DNA from: an uncultured Eubacteriales bacterium
Lineage (GTDB): Bacteria > Bacillota > Clostridia > Lachnospirales > Lachnospiraceae
Reading direction: 5' to 3'
NCBI GenBank assembly: GCA_900548855.1
Contig: URMF01000041.1
Span: 1 to 29,480 of the forward strand
Length of the DNA stretch: 29,480 nt
The notes under the pieces are model-generated. The model made no database searches. It worked only from the letters and a program-made list of their open reading frames with translations, and had not been told where the DNA came from. Position numbers and translations under genes: made by a program. How positions within the stretch are numbered: the first letter of the stretch is position 1; every line of letters starts with the position of its first letter. Shown piece after piece: positions 1-6,543 of the stretch.

Positions 1-218
1 CCTGCCACAGAGTCCGCCACCGCATACAGGCATCCCCCGTGAAGGGTTCCAAAAGGATTGCGAAGCTGCTTTGTCACAGAGAGAACCGCTTTCACATATC
101 CCTGCCCAATTTCCTCCACCGTAACTGGCAGATATTCCATAAATCCTTCAGAATACTCCAGGCGTTGTTTTATGAATCCATACAGATTCTGTATATACTC
201 TTTTTCCATTCTTTTCAT
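1..218 (-). CDS. PaaI-type hotdog thioesterase, N-terminal part (cut by window edge)
   Basis: Reading the minus strand from an ATG at 218 gives 72 codons that run off the left edge without a stop. The visible end, NPFGTLHGGCLYAVADSVAG, is the typical hotdog-fold thioesterase signature (N-x-x-G-x-x-HGG, then a helix with AD). In this family it forms the acyl-CoA binding and catalytic region. Such enzymes hydrolyse acyl-CoA or aryl-CoA thioesters in the cytoplasm; the substrate cannot be told here. The start is supported by GAGGT ending 7 bases upstream. A second in-frame ATG lies three codons in. About half of a usual 130-150-residue protein is present. Family call is firm, specificity unknown. 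Confidence 0.8.
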   Translation of the reverse strand, partial: MKRMEKEYIQNLYGFIKQRLEYSEGFMEYLPVTVEEIGQGYVKAVLSVTKQLRNPFGTLHGGCLYAVADSVA

Positions 219-491
219 TCGTTTTACCTCAATATCTTTTTTACAGCAAAAATAATCAGCTATAGTTTACAGGCAGTTTAGAAAAAACATTCTGTCACTG
301 TCCAAAGTTCAAAAACTGTTCGGCATCATATTTTACCATATTCTTTTATTTCTGCCAACTTTACATTACTCACATCGTAACTGACTGTCCCTACTCTGTT
401 TCAAAAAGCATCTATATCTCTTCTGTCCACCTGATGAATAAACCCTTCTCAGCCCAGTAAATACAAGAGCCGGAAAAAGGGGGGTAAATAG
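219..491. other. Intergenic stretch, no gene seen
   Basis: No reading frame here has both a convincing ribosome site and protein-like composition. It presumably carries the promoter of the minus-strand thioesterase, but I see no clean -35/-10 pair. Nothing else stands out. Confidence 0.5.
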
Positions 492-644
492 TTATTTTTT
501 CTTATATTTTTTGACATTACATCTGGACAACATAGCTTGGCGGCGCTTCCTCGGCACATACGGGCACTGCCGTATGCGGGCCATCTCCATCAGCATAACT
601 ATTACAAGCATAACCGCAGTTATCCTTTCCCATTTTTGTTTCAT
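492..644 (-). CDS. Possible 50-residue membrane peptide
   Basis: Minus-strand ORF starting MKQKWERITAVMLVIVMLME. The ATG at 644 has AAGGAG seven bases upstream, so I prefer it to the longer frame opening at 698. Residues about 9-21 are hydrophobic (AVMLVIVMLM). The rest is strongly basic and ends KKYKKK, with two cysteines. That layout fits a single-pass small membrane protein or a secreted or processed peptide. I do not recognise a family. A perfect hairpin lies inside the coding sequence at 557-576 and another stands upstream at 733-753. It could be a chance ORF; the good ribosome site is the main argument for it. Confidence 0.4.
   Translation of the reverse strand: MKQKWERITAVMLVIVMLMEMARIRQCPYVPRKRRQAMLSRCNVKKYKKK
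557..576. repeat. Perfect inverted repeat, 7-bp arms
   Basis: CATACGG and CCGTATG flank a 6-base loop. It lies inside the small minus-strand ORF and has no T-run on either side, so it is not a terminator. Confidence 0.5.
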
Positions 645-732
645 TCCTTTTCTCCTTTTTTCTTTTTTAATCCTTGTGCTATTCCTTACGGGCGACATGT
701 CTTCTTTCTTTCTGCCGTCACGTCATAAAGAA

Positions 733-753
733 AGAGCAGTATTTTACTGCTCT
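733..753 (-). terminator. Terminator- or attenuator-like hairpin
   Basis: AGAGCAGTA, a 3-base loop, then TACTGCTCT form a perfect 9-bp stem. On the minus strand it is followed by TTCTTT, so it would act as a weak intrinsic terminator for minus-strand transcription. No minus-strand gene of normal size lies upstream, so it would sit in the leader of the 50-residue ORF and might act as an attenuator. No T-run follows on the plus strand. Confidence 0.45.
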
Positions 754-806
754 GCATCGATAATAACAAGGACATACTCTCTTGTGCATACCCTTACTAT
801 TTTCAT
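744..806 (-). CDS. Possible 20-residue leader peptide
   Basis: Minus-strand ORF MKIVRVCTREYVLVIIDAEQ. It ends with a stop codon inside the hairpin at 733-753. The ribosome site is weak (AGGT about 9 bases upstream). A short ORF ending within a terminator-like stem fits translation-coupled attenuation, but the ORF is short enough to arise by chance. Confidence 0.15.
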   Translation of the reverse strand: MKIVRVCTREYVLVIIDAEQ

Positions 807-834
807 CAATTTTTACCTATTTCATTTATTTTTT

Positions 835-893
835 GTTCACTTTTGATTAACAAATGTATATTTACTGTCCCCAATATATTAAGATTTAAATAC
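835..893 (+). promoter_or_regulatory. Control region of first XRE gene, duplicated at 1332-1390
   Basis: This 59-base block aligns without gaps to 1332-1390, with about 45 of 59 identities. The first 11 bases, GTTCACTTTTG, are identical, followed by the near-palindrome TTGATTAACAA (843-853) and later an ATATTAARATTTRAAT block. Conservation suggests a shared promoter and a shared operator, possibly for autoregulation by the XRE proteins. That function is inferred. Confidence 0.55.
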
Positions 894-910
894 ATCGATA
901 TTTTTTACAA

Positions 911-916
911 AGGAGG
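911..916 (+). promoter_or_regulatory. Orphan Shine-Dalgarno without a start codon
   Basis: AGGAGG sits 70 bases before the first XRE start. In the second copy AGGAGG (1406-1411) is followed after 7 bases by ATG. At the matching distance here (924-926) the codon is ATA, and the frame meets TAA within six codons. It looks like a decayed start or a ribosome standby site. Confidence 0.4.
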
Positions 917-985
917 TTCCTATATATCTAAAAAAACTTAAACCCATTTCAACACATCTATACATTTAACGAAGGAGGGATTATT

Positions 986-1261
986 ATGAAATCCAAAAAA
1001 CAAAAGTACATTGCTCACTTTGAAACCTGCGATAACTTTGTGGACTTAGGTCTGCATATCGCTTACTACCGCAGACAGGCCGGTCTCACACAGCAGAAGC
1101 TGGCTGACATGCTGGGCATCGGACGCTCTTACCTAAGCCGGATTGAAAGCGTCAACCGCAACCAGCATTTTTCTTTTGAATTGTTTTTCAGCATCTGCAA
1201 AGTACTGGATATAGCGCCTAAATATTTCTTCATACCTCTGCCGGATGCTGATTCAAAATAA
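986..1261 (+). CDS. XRE-family helix-turn-helix regulator, copy 1
   Basis: A 91-residue single-domain DNA-binding protein. The helix-turn-helix spans about residues 20-80: hydrophobic helix (LGLHIAYYRRQAG), then LTQQKLADMLGIGRSYLSRIE, the canonical XRE recognition pattern. The C-terminal part (FELFFSICKVLDIAPKYFF) completes the five-helix fold. Start chosen from AAGGAGG nine bases before ATG. Its closest relative in the window is the next gene, with most positions identical, so the pair is a tandem duplication. No toxin, prophage gene or metabolic gene is adjacent, so the target is unknown. Self-control through TTGATTAACAA upstream is plausible but untested. Confidence 0.88.
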   Translation: MKSKKQKYIAHFETCDNFVDLGLHIAYYRRQAGLTQQKLADMLGIGRSYLSRIESVNRNQHFSFELFFSICKVLDIAPKYFFIPLPDADSK

Positions 1262-1276
1262 TTGAGGCTTTAAGCT

Positions 1277-1314
1277 GAGAATCCCCGGCTGCTATTCCAG
1301 CCGGGAGATTACTC
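1277..1314. terminator. Strong GC-rich hairpin between XRE genes
   Basis: CCCGGCTG (1284-1291) and CAGCCGGG (1298-1305) pair perfectly around a 6-base loop. The stem extends outward with GAG/CTC and AATC/GATT. No immediate T-run follows (AGATTACTCC), so it may be a poor terminator, an RNA-stabilising 3-prime stem, or a separator between the two copies. Confidence 0.55.
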
Positions 1315-1331
1315 CTAAATTATATTTTTCC

Positions 1332-1390
1332 GTTCACTTTTGGTTACCAATTATTTATAAACTATCCTCTTTATATTAAAATTTGAATGC
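1332..1390 (+). promoter_or_regulatory. Control region of second XRE gene
   Basis: Paralogous to 835-893. Here the palindrome is perfect: TTGGTTACCAA at 1340-1350. It lies 69 bases before the start codon and is the better candidate operator of the two. Confidence 0.5.
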
Positions 1391-1418
1391 GTAAAAAATT
1401 ACCTAAGGAGGAGCTTCT

Positions 1419-1694
1419 ATGCTATCAAAAGAGGAGAAATACTTAACAACCTTCGAAACTTGTGACTACTTCGTGGATTTGGGTACTCATATTGCCTATT
1501 ACCGTAAAAAAGTAGGTTTTAAACAACAGGAACTTGCTGACAAGCTTCATATCGACCGGACTTATCTAAGCCGTATTGAAAGTCCTGGTCAGAATCAGCA
1601 TCTTTCATTTGAGTTGTTCTTCAATATCTGTAGAATACTGGATGTACCACCAAAATATTTCTTTGAGCCATTTCCGAAAGCGAATGCAAAATAA
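1419..1694 (+). CDS. XRE-family helix-turn-helix regulator, copy 2
   Basis: A 91-residue protein of the same length as copy 1, sharing the N-terminal block (F-E-T-C-D-x-F-V-D-L-G), the turn and recognition helix (LADKLHIDRTYLSRIES) and the end (PPKYFFEPFP). Main differences are around residues 30-50 (KKVGFKQQELADKLHIDR against RQAGLTQQKLADMLGIGR), including recognition-helix positions, so the two may read slightly different operators. ATG is preceded by AAGGAGG seven bases away. The gene runs towards the tRNA-Gly gene and shares a two-way terminator with it. Family certain; regulated genes unknown. Confidence 0.88.
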   Translation: MLSKEEKYLTTFETCDYFVDLGTHIAYYRKKVGFKQQELADKLHIDRTYLSRIESPGQNQHLSFELFFNICRILDVPPKYFFEPFPKANAK

Positions 1695-1776
1695 ATAACC
1701 TTATAATGGTAAAATCCTGGTTGATATATCCCACCGGAGCCTTTGGGCAATAACATTAATTATCCTGAAAGAACAA

Positions 1777-1817
1777 AAAAGCCCGGAACCTTATATTATT
1801 CATAGTTCCAGGCTTTT
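1777..1817. terminator. Bidirectional terminator between XRE copy 2 and tRNA-Gly
   Basis: GCC-c-GGAAC and GTTCC-a-GGC pair with a single mismatch. The stem is flanked by A-run on the left and TTTT on the right, so both strands give a stem followed by U. It serves convergent transcription. Confidence 0.75.
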
Positions 1818-1827
1818 CAAAATAATA

Positions 1828-1899
<72 letters not shown>

Positions 1900-1919
1900 A
1901 TGTCTTAACGACAGATACT

Positions 1920-1948
1920 AATATACCAAACACACAATTATTTGTCAA
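1920..1948 (-). promoter_or_regulatory. Promoter of tRNA-Gly
   Basis: On the minus strand TTGACA (1948-1943), a 17-base spacer and TATATT (1925-1920) stand about 21 bases before the tRNA. This is a near-consensus sigma-A promoter. Confidence 0.8.
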
Positions 1949-2021
1949 CTATTAATTTTATTTTTTTTACATTTTTTAAACAGAGGGAATTTCCATTATA
2001 CAGCCAATACCTACAAGTACG

Positions 2022-2465
2022 TTATTTTATTATCTTACTGCCTGTAACTGGGTAAACCTGGTAATCTTCGGTAATCCCGCCGTAAAATACCTCAACCTTG
2101 TTCTTATCAGAGTCCAGAGTATAATAAAAAACCGGATTGCTAAAGAGATTACCATCTGCATCTTTTTTTGATTTTCCTTTTATTTCATCCACAGACAACA
2201 TTTCATAAACTGCCTTTTTAAAGTCATTACCATCCATATCCTCCACCGGCTGAGGAGTGGCATGCTCTACCGCGTTATCCTTCACTGTATCATCTGCTAC
2301 AACAGAAGTAATCGCCATTGCAAGCTCCCTTCCTGTATTAATGTCTGTACTCAATCTGGATTTATTAATATATCTCACAAGCATAGGCGCTAAAAAACCT
2401 GCCAATATCGTCATAATAGCAATAACAATAATTAATTCAATCAAAGAAAATCCTCTATTTCTCAT
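2022..2465 (-). CDS. Type IV prepilin-like protein
   Basis: A 147-residue protein with a class III signal: leader MRNRG, then FSLIELIIVIAIMTILAGFLAP. Prepilin peptidase would cut after the glycine; the key Glu at +5 is present and the hydrophobic helix follows at once. The remaining ~110 residues are polar with a globular pilin-head look. I start at ATG 2465, preceded by GAGGTGG, rather than the GTG three codons upstream that overlaps the ribosome site. Family members form type IV pili, pseudopili or competence fibres at the cell surface. No assembly ATPase, platform protein or peptidase is in the window, so it is an isolated pilin gene. The next gene upstream is separated by a terminator. 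Confidence 0.85.
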   Translation of the reverse strand: MRNRGFSLIELIIVIAIMTILAGFLAPMLVRYINKSRLSTDINTGRELAMAITSVVADDTVKDNAVEHATPQPVEDMDGNDFKKAVYEMLSVDEIKGKSKKDADGNLFSNPVFYYTLDSDKNKVEVFYGGITEDYQVYPVTGSKIIK

Positions 2466-2490
2466 CCACTCCACCTCATACTGTTTTATA

Positions 2491-2517
2491 ATTATACTAC
2501 ATACTAGAAAACTGCAA
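2491..2517 (-). promoter_or_regulatory. Probable promoter of the prepilin gene
   Basis: TATAAT (2496-2491) lies on the minus strand with TTGCAG (2517-2512) 15 bases upstream. The spacer is short and the -35 overlaps the preceding terminator, so only the -10 is convincing. Confidence 0.45.
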
Positions 2518-2541
2518 AAAGGGGAACTGCAAAAGCTCCCC
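2516..2541 (-). terminator. Terminator of the 701-residue protein gene
   Basis: On the minus strand GGGGAGCT and AGTTCCCC form an 8-bp stem with one G-U pair, followed by TTTTT. Confidence 0.75.
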
Positions 2542-2562
2542 TCCCTTATTCTTTTTACCAGC

Positions 2563-4668
2563 TTATAAAGCTACCATATCCATACTCAGCTTCTTTATCG
2601 TCTGCAAGGTCTTTGTGCGTACCTCATCTGCTTCAAACAGCGATAACAAAGAATCCTTGTCAAACTTATTCTGCATTAGGAGAGCAACCCAATCCTCTAT
2701 ATAAGCTTTAACATATTCTGCATTTTCTTCGCTGCGCACCTTCAAGAAATTATCAATATTACGAATATGCTCAATAACAGACGGCTCATTTCCCTTGCTA
2801 TTTACCGGTTTGTTATCCGACTCATCCGAAAGCTCAATTACCTTACCAGTCTTAGTGATAATAACCTTTTTATTCTTATTTTTATTTGGCACTGTATCGG
2901 CTATTATATTATCCTTACGGACAATCAGCACTTCCACAACCTTAATGAGACAAGCTACACTATAAGTAACCTCTTCCTCCGTTGGTTTGTCTTTACCCTT
3001 TTCCTCATACTGATGCCATAACCACTCTGATTTACATATCATATCATCAATCTGTGGATTTGCAAGTATTTTGTTTAATTCTGAATTGGACGGGGACGAA
3101 GAGGATTTACCAAAGCCAAACTTGCTGACTCCTGATTCCTGCTTTGTAGTTTCATATCTTGATGGCAGATTAATCTTAGCATACGTATCATGAAACATTT
3201 TTCTGGAACGGTCCGGATTATAAGTATTGCTTAAAATTCTTACATCCTTGTTGTTCAGACCATGTTTAATCATATCATCTGCTGCCAGGAATACAAGATG
3301 CTTCTGCCGGTCTTCTAACAGCTTCTTAATCTCGTAATTGGTTTTACTCTTCTCAATAATTGTATTTTTACGAATCTTGAAAGCCTTAATCTTTTCCTTC
3401 ACACCAAAGAATAGCTTCAGCATGGAAGGATTTGCATTCACATAATTTCCAATCCATGTCAGTTCTACATACTGATGCTCAATTCTATTGGAAATCTCAT
3501 AAACATTATATCCATCAAATACTACATTCAGGGTTGTGTATAACAAATCCAGTATCTCGTACTTCTCTTCCCATGAACGGGTTGACAAGTCCTGATTCAC
3601 CAGCTGCTTGATTCCACATTCATGGAACACTAAATTGTATTCATATAAGCCCTCAAACACATTACTCTTATCACTTAAAGAGGTTCCTGTACCAAGAATC
3701 TGCATATTTTTCTTCATGGTAGGTTCATCTTCAATATACCGGCACACCTTCTTTACAAAGGCAGATACCTCCACCAAAAGAGTATCTATCCGCTTATTGT
3801 AAATATCCTGCTTGGAAATTGCAGAGATAACATTTCTACTCAATACATTGGTATACTGGGTGCTGGTACAATTGCGAATCAACTCCTTAAAATTCTCATA
3901 TACCATCATATTATCTACCGGAATGTATTCTGCATTCAGTCCATAAAATTCAAAAGCTTTATTGTAATCCTGCTTGCGGATATAGGAATTAAACATTCCC
4001 ATACTGAATTGAATCTTGTAATCATTGCCGACATGAGTATCCTCTACAAAATAATCATATAATACTTCCAGGTTCGTCATATATGCCTCAGAATTTGATG
4101 CAGAAGGTGGCAAATCCATTTCCATTACCACATTGATTAAATCCATGTACCCCATAACAGCCTTGTCATAGGTTGCCGGTCTGTCATCTGCATCTGCAAT
4201 CTGATAACAGGTATTAATCAGCAACGGCGCTACTCTCTCTCCAATCAGGCGCATCGCTTCCCCAAAGCGGTCAAGCTGATACAGATAAATCAGCCAGATA
4301 CTATATCGATAAATACCAGTTGTATTAATAATTGCATCCGTATCCGTTGGATTAATATCCCCATAAACGAACTTAAATAATGGTTCAATCCATTCTTCAA
4401 TCTCATATTTCCCTGGCTTCTTAATATTCTCATCAACAAATTCGCCTAATTCATATAATTTTGTACACTGTGCCCTTACATCATCATCAACCAGCATAGT
4501 GGATAAATCAAAATTATGATCTTTTAAATAATCAATTACTAATGCATAAAAGCCCTCTTCAACCTGTTCATTCAAAAACCGGATTAACATACCTTTATTT
4601 GAAGATGCTGCAATTGAAATAATATTCGTATCGTTACTATGTGTAACATTTGCTGGCAAATTCTGCAT
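2563..4668 (-). CDS. 701-residue protein of unknown function
   Basis: A long ORF with a clear ribosome site (AAGGAGG, 7 bases before ATG) and protein-like composition throughout. I do not recognise the family. There is no signal peptide, no membrane segment and no nucleotide-binding loop. The first ~510 residues look alpha-helical, with repeated aromatic-rich helices (for example YRYSIWLIYLYQLDRFGEAM) that recall TPR-like or other helical-repeat scaffolds. A Ser-rich linker (about 515-530) and a Lys/Asn/Ser-rich linker (about 590-630) separate a C-terminal helical part. It precedes the prepilin on the same strand but has its own terminator, so a link to pili is only a guess. Most likely a cytoplasmic scaffold. 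Confidence 0.8.
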   Translation of the reverse strand: MQNLPANVTHSNDTNIISIAASSNKGMLIRFLNEQVEEGFYALVIDYLKDHNFDLSTMLVDDDVRAQCTKLYELGEFVDENIKKPGKYEIEEWIEPLFKFVYGDINPTDTDAIINTTGIYRYSIWLIYLYQLDRFGEAMRLIGERVAPLLINTCYQIADADDRPATYDKAVMGYMDLINVVMEMDLPPSASNSEAYMTNLEVLYDYFVEDTHVGNDYKIQFSMGMFNSYIRKQDYNKAFEFYGLNAEYIPVDNMMVYENFKELIRNCTSTQYTNVLSRNVISAISKQDIYNKRIDTLLVEVSAFVKKVCRYIEDEPTMKKNMQILGTGTSLSDKSNVFEGLYEYNLVFHECGIKQLVNQDLSTRSWEEKYEILDLLYTTLNVVFDGYNVYEISNRIEHQYVELTWIGNYVNANPSMLKLFFGVKEKIKAFKIRKNTIIEKSKTNYEIKKLLEDRQKHLVFLAADDMIKHGLNNKDVRILSNTYNPDRSRKMFHDTYAKINLPSRYETTKQESGVSKFGFGKSSSSPSNSELNKILANPQIDDMICKSEWLWHQYEEKGKDKPTEEEVTYSVACLIKVVEVLIVRKDNIIADTVPNKNKNKKVIITKTGKVIELSDESDNKPVNSKGNEPSVIEHIRNIDNFLKVRSEENAEYVKAYIEDWVALLMQNKFDKDSLLSLFEADEVRTKTLQTIKKLSMDMVAL

Positions 4669-4729
4669 TCTAATTCCTCCTTACATCATGCTTTGTGTGA
4701 AATAAATAAAATTCACCTTGTTATTTCTA

Positions 4730-4758
4730 ATAATATCACAATTTTGACAGTTTTACAA
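4730..4758 (-). promoter_or_regulatory. Candidate promoter of the 701-residue gene
   Basis: Minus strand: TTGTAA (4758-4753), 17-base spacer, TATTAT (4735-4730), about 60 bases before the start codon. Confidence 0.5.
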
Positions 4759-4799
4759 CTGAATTTTATATCCCTTTCAGCTATTATGACAAATAAAAA

Positions 4800-4816
4800 T
4801 TGTACAGATTGTACAA
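4800..4816. promoter_or_regulatory. Operator-like inverted repeat TTGTAC-N5-GTACAA
   Basis: Perfect 6-bp arms around AGATT, lying between the divergent promoters. Size and symmetry fit a dimeric repressor site; the regulator is unknown. Confidence 0.4.
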
Positions 4817-4937
4817 AATTCGTTAGAAAAGCAACTTTAACAAGAAATTCCAAATTGAAAATGATATTTTCTCTGTATACTGAATGATATTTCTTGGATT
4901 TTCACATATTATATTTAAGAATTCGTGTAAGAAAGAA

Positions 4938-4966
4938 TTGCTTTTTCTTTTCTCTCGTATTAAAAT
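4938..4966 (+). promoter_or_regulatory. Candidate promoter of the acidic membrane protein gene
   Basis: TTGCTT, 17-base spacer, TAAAAT. The predicted start of transcription lies just before the inverted repeat at 4977-5014. Confidence 0.4.
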
Positions 4967-4976
4967 AAAATAAGAA

Positions 4977-5014
4977 ATTGCGAAACCCAAAAAAGTAAAT
5001 ATATGTTTTGCAAT
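4977..5014. promoter_or_regulatory. Inverted repeat ATTGCGAAAC / GTTTTGCAAT
   Basis: Ten-bp arms with one G-U-type mismatch around an 18-base loop, 50 bases before the start codon at 5065. The same ATTGCGAAAC arm recurs upstream of the TauE-like gene at 24846. It could be an operator or a leader stem. Confidence 0.4.
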
Positions 5015-5064
5015 TACTTGTAAAATAACTATTCACCCAGCAAAACGGAAATAAGGAGATTATT

Positions 5065-5679
5065 ATGGCAAAGAAAAATCATACACTCGGCAAGCTTTTT
5101 GCCTTTACTACAACGGTTGCTGCAATTGGCGGTGTCTGCTACGTTTTCCGCGACCAGATTAAGCAAAGCTCAATTTATAAAAAATCTACAGAATGTTTAT
5201 CAAAGCTGTTTGAAAAAGTATCTGACAAATTCTGTCAGGATGAGGATGACTTCTCCTTTGATGATGAGAAGGATGATGATGCCGCATTCGATGACATTTT
5301 TTCAGAGGATGCCAAGAAAAACAGAGAGTATACATCTATAACCATTAATCAGAAGGAGGACGAGAATCCAGAAGATTCGGCAGCCGAAGAAGAAGAGGAT
5401 TCGGCAGATATCTCATCTGATGAAGAAGAAACCGGCACAGATGCTTTGCCTGATAAGGAGGAAGTGAAAACCACAGCAGCTTCCGAAACAGAGCCAAAAG
5501 AAGACATAAAGGAAATCTTTTCGGATGACTCCATTCCTACCATTACCTTTGGTAATAACCTTAACGCTTCCACTGATTCAGAGGAAAGCAGCAGGGTTGA
5601 TGCATATGAAAATGAAGGATTATCGGATGTATCAGAAGACCCGGATGTATTAGAGGAACAGGATAAATTAGATTATTAG
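5065..5679 (+). CDS. Membrane-anchored acidic protein, unknown function
   Basis: A 204-residue protein. A short basic N-terminus (MAKKNHTLGK) is followed by one hydrophobic segment at about residues 11-28 (FAFTTTVAAIGGVCYVF). A basic amphipathic stretch to about 57 comes next, and then a long tail very rich in Asp, Glu and Ser with little predicted structure. There is no signal-peptidase motif, so I expect a membrane-anchored protein with a disordered tail. Which side the tail faces is unclear; the N-terminal layout recalls YtxH-like proteins. GGAG lies eight bases before ATG. It stands alone, ended by a strong terminator. No family recognised. Low complexity makes homology calls unsafe. Confidence 0.75.
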   Translation: MAKKNHTLGKLFAFTTTVAAIGGVCYVFRDQIKQSSIYKKSTECLSKLFEKVSDKFCQDEDDFSFDDEKDDDAAFDDIFSEDAKKNREYTSITINQKEDENPEDSAAEEEEDSADISSDEEETGTDALPDKEEVKTTAASETEPKEDIKEIFSDDSIPTITFGNNLNASTDSEESSRVDAYENEGLSDVSEDPDVLEEQDKLDY

Positions 5680-5706
5680 ACCCGATTCATAATCCCGACA
5701 CTTGAT

Positions 5707-5750
5707 AATACCGTAATAATAAGTCCTGCTTATTATTGCGGTATTCTTTC
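5707..5750 (+). terminator. Strong terminator after the acidic protein gene
   Basis: A 17-bp stem (5707-5723 with 5729-5745, one G-U pair) and 5-base loop TCCTG, followed by CTTTC. The T-run is modest but the stem is very long. Confidence 0.75.
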
Positions 5751-5783
5751 ATTTATATTTCAAACAGAGGAGAGACTTACATT

Positions 5784-6542
5784 ATGTCAACCTGTTATCA
5801 CAACTTTGCCTATGTCTATGATACTTTTATGGATAACATTCCTTATAAAGAATGGTCCCAGTATATTTTAACACTTTTCCATGCCGGCTCCATCTTCAAT
5901 GGAACACTGGTTGAGCTGGGCTGCGGAACCGGCACTCTCTGCGGGCTCATGTCAGCTGCCGGTTATTCCGTAATCGGCATTGACAATTCCACCGATATGC
6001 TCACCGTCGCTGCGGATAAGCTTGCAGCTGCAAAAAATGTCACATTACTTTATCAGGATATGACAGATTTAGATTTGGGAGATACTTATTATGACGGATT
6101 TTACTGCGTATGTGACAGTCTCAATTATCTGCTCGCTGCTGAAGAAATCCTGTCTGCATTCTCCGGTGTACAGCGCTATTTAAAAAAGCAGGGTATTTTT
6201 ATCTTTGATTTGAAAACGCCCTACTTCTATAAAAATATCCTTGGAGACCAGGTTTTCTGCAACCATCAGGAAAATTGCAGCTATGTCTGGGAAAACAGCT
6301 ATTTTGAAGAGGACTGCATTAACCAGTATGATTTAACGATTTTTGCAAGGGAAGACAAAGAAGAATTATTCCGGCGTTTTTCCGAGACACATCACCAAAA
6401 AGCTTATGGGCTTCCGGAAATTATTGACTTATTGACACAGTCCGGTTTAGAATATGTTACGGCATATGATGCGTTCACCACCAATGCGCCATCCGCCAAA
6501 AGTGAACGCATCTATATTATCGCAAGAAATGGAGAGAAATAA
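5784..6542 (+). CDS. Class I SAM-dependent methyltransferase
   Basis: A 252-residue Rossmann-fold methyltransferase. Motif I is VELGCGTGTLCG at about 43-54, followed by the acidic SAM-ribose residue in VIGIDNSTDML. Motif II-like YQDMTDLDL and motif IV-like YDGFYCVCDSLNYLL follow. This pattern matches small-molecule methyltransferases of the methyltransf_25 group; the acceptor is unknown. A frame opening at 5736 lies inside the preceding terminator, so I use ATG 5784 (MSTCYHNFAY), with GAGGAG 11 bases upstream. The stop is one base from the Hsp33 start, so the two are surely co-transcribed. Confidence 0.88.
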   Translation: MSTCYHNFAYVYDTFMDNIPYKEWSQYILTLFHAGSIFNGTLVELGCGTGTLCGLMSAAGYSVIGIDNSTDMLTVAADKLAAAKNVTLLYQDMTDLDLGDTYYDGFYCVCDSLNYLLAAEEILSAFSGVQRYLKKQGIFIFDLKTPYFYKNILGDQVFCNHQENCSYVWENSYFEEDCINQYDLTIFAREDKEELFRRFSETHHQKAYGLPEIIDLLTQSGLEYVTAYDAFTTNAPSAKSERIYIIARNGEK

Positions 6543-6543
6543 T

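Larger units (their letters stand above)
4669..5064. other. 396-base divergent intergenic region
   Basis: It separates the minus-strand 701-residue gene from the plus-strand acidic protein. It holds candidate promoters in both directions and two inverted repeats, listed separately. A further promoter-like pair on the plus strand (TTGACA at 4744, 17 bases, TATATC) would give a leader of nearly 300 bases. No gene is seen. Confidence 0.6.

Noticed and set aside
492..644. AgrD-type autoinducer peptide
   Set aside because: Size and basic/hydrophobic layout fit loosely, but the conserved C-x-x-x-[FWY] with acidic tail is missing and no agrB neighbour is present.
1261..1418. Riboswitch between the XRE genes
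   Set aside because: Only one simple hairpin and a copied promoter block are present; no multi-stem conserved core.
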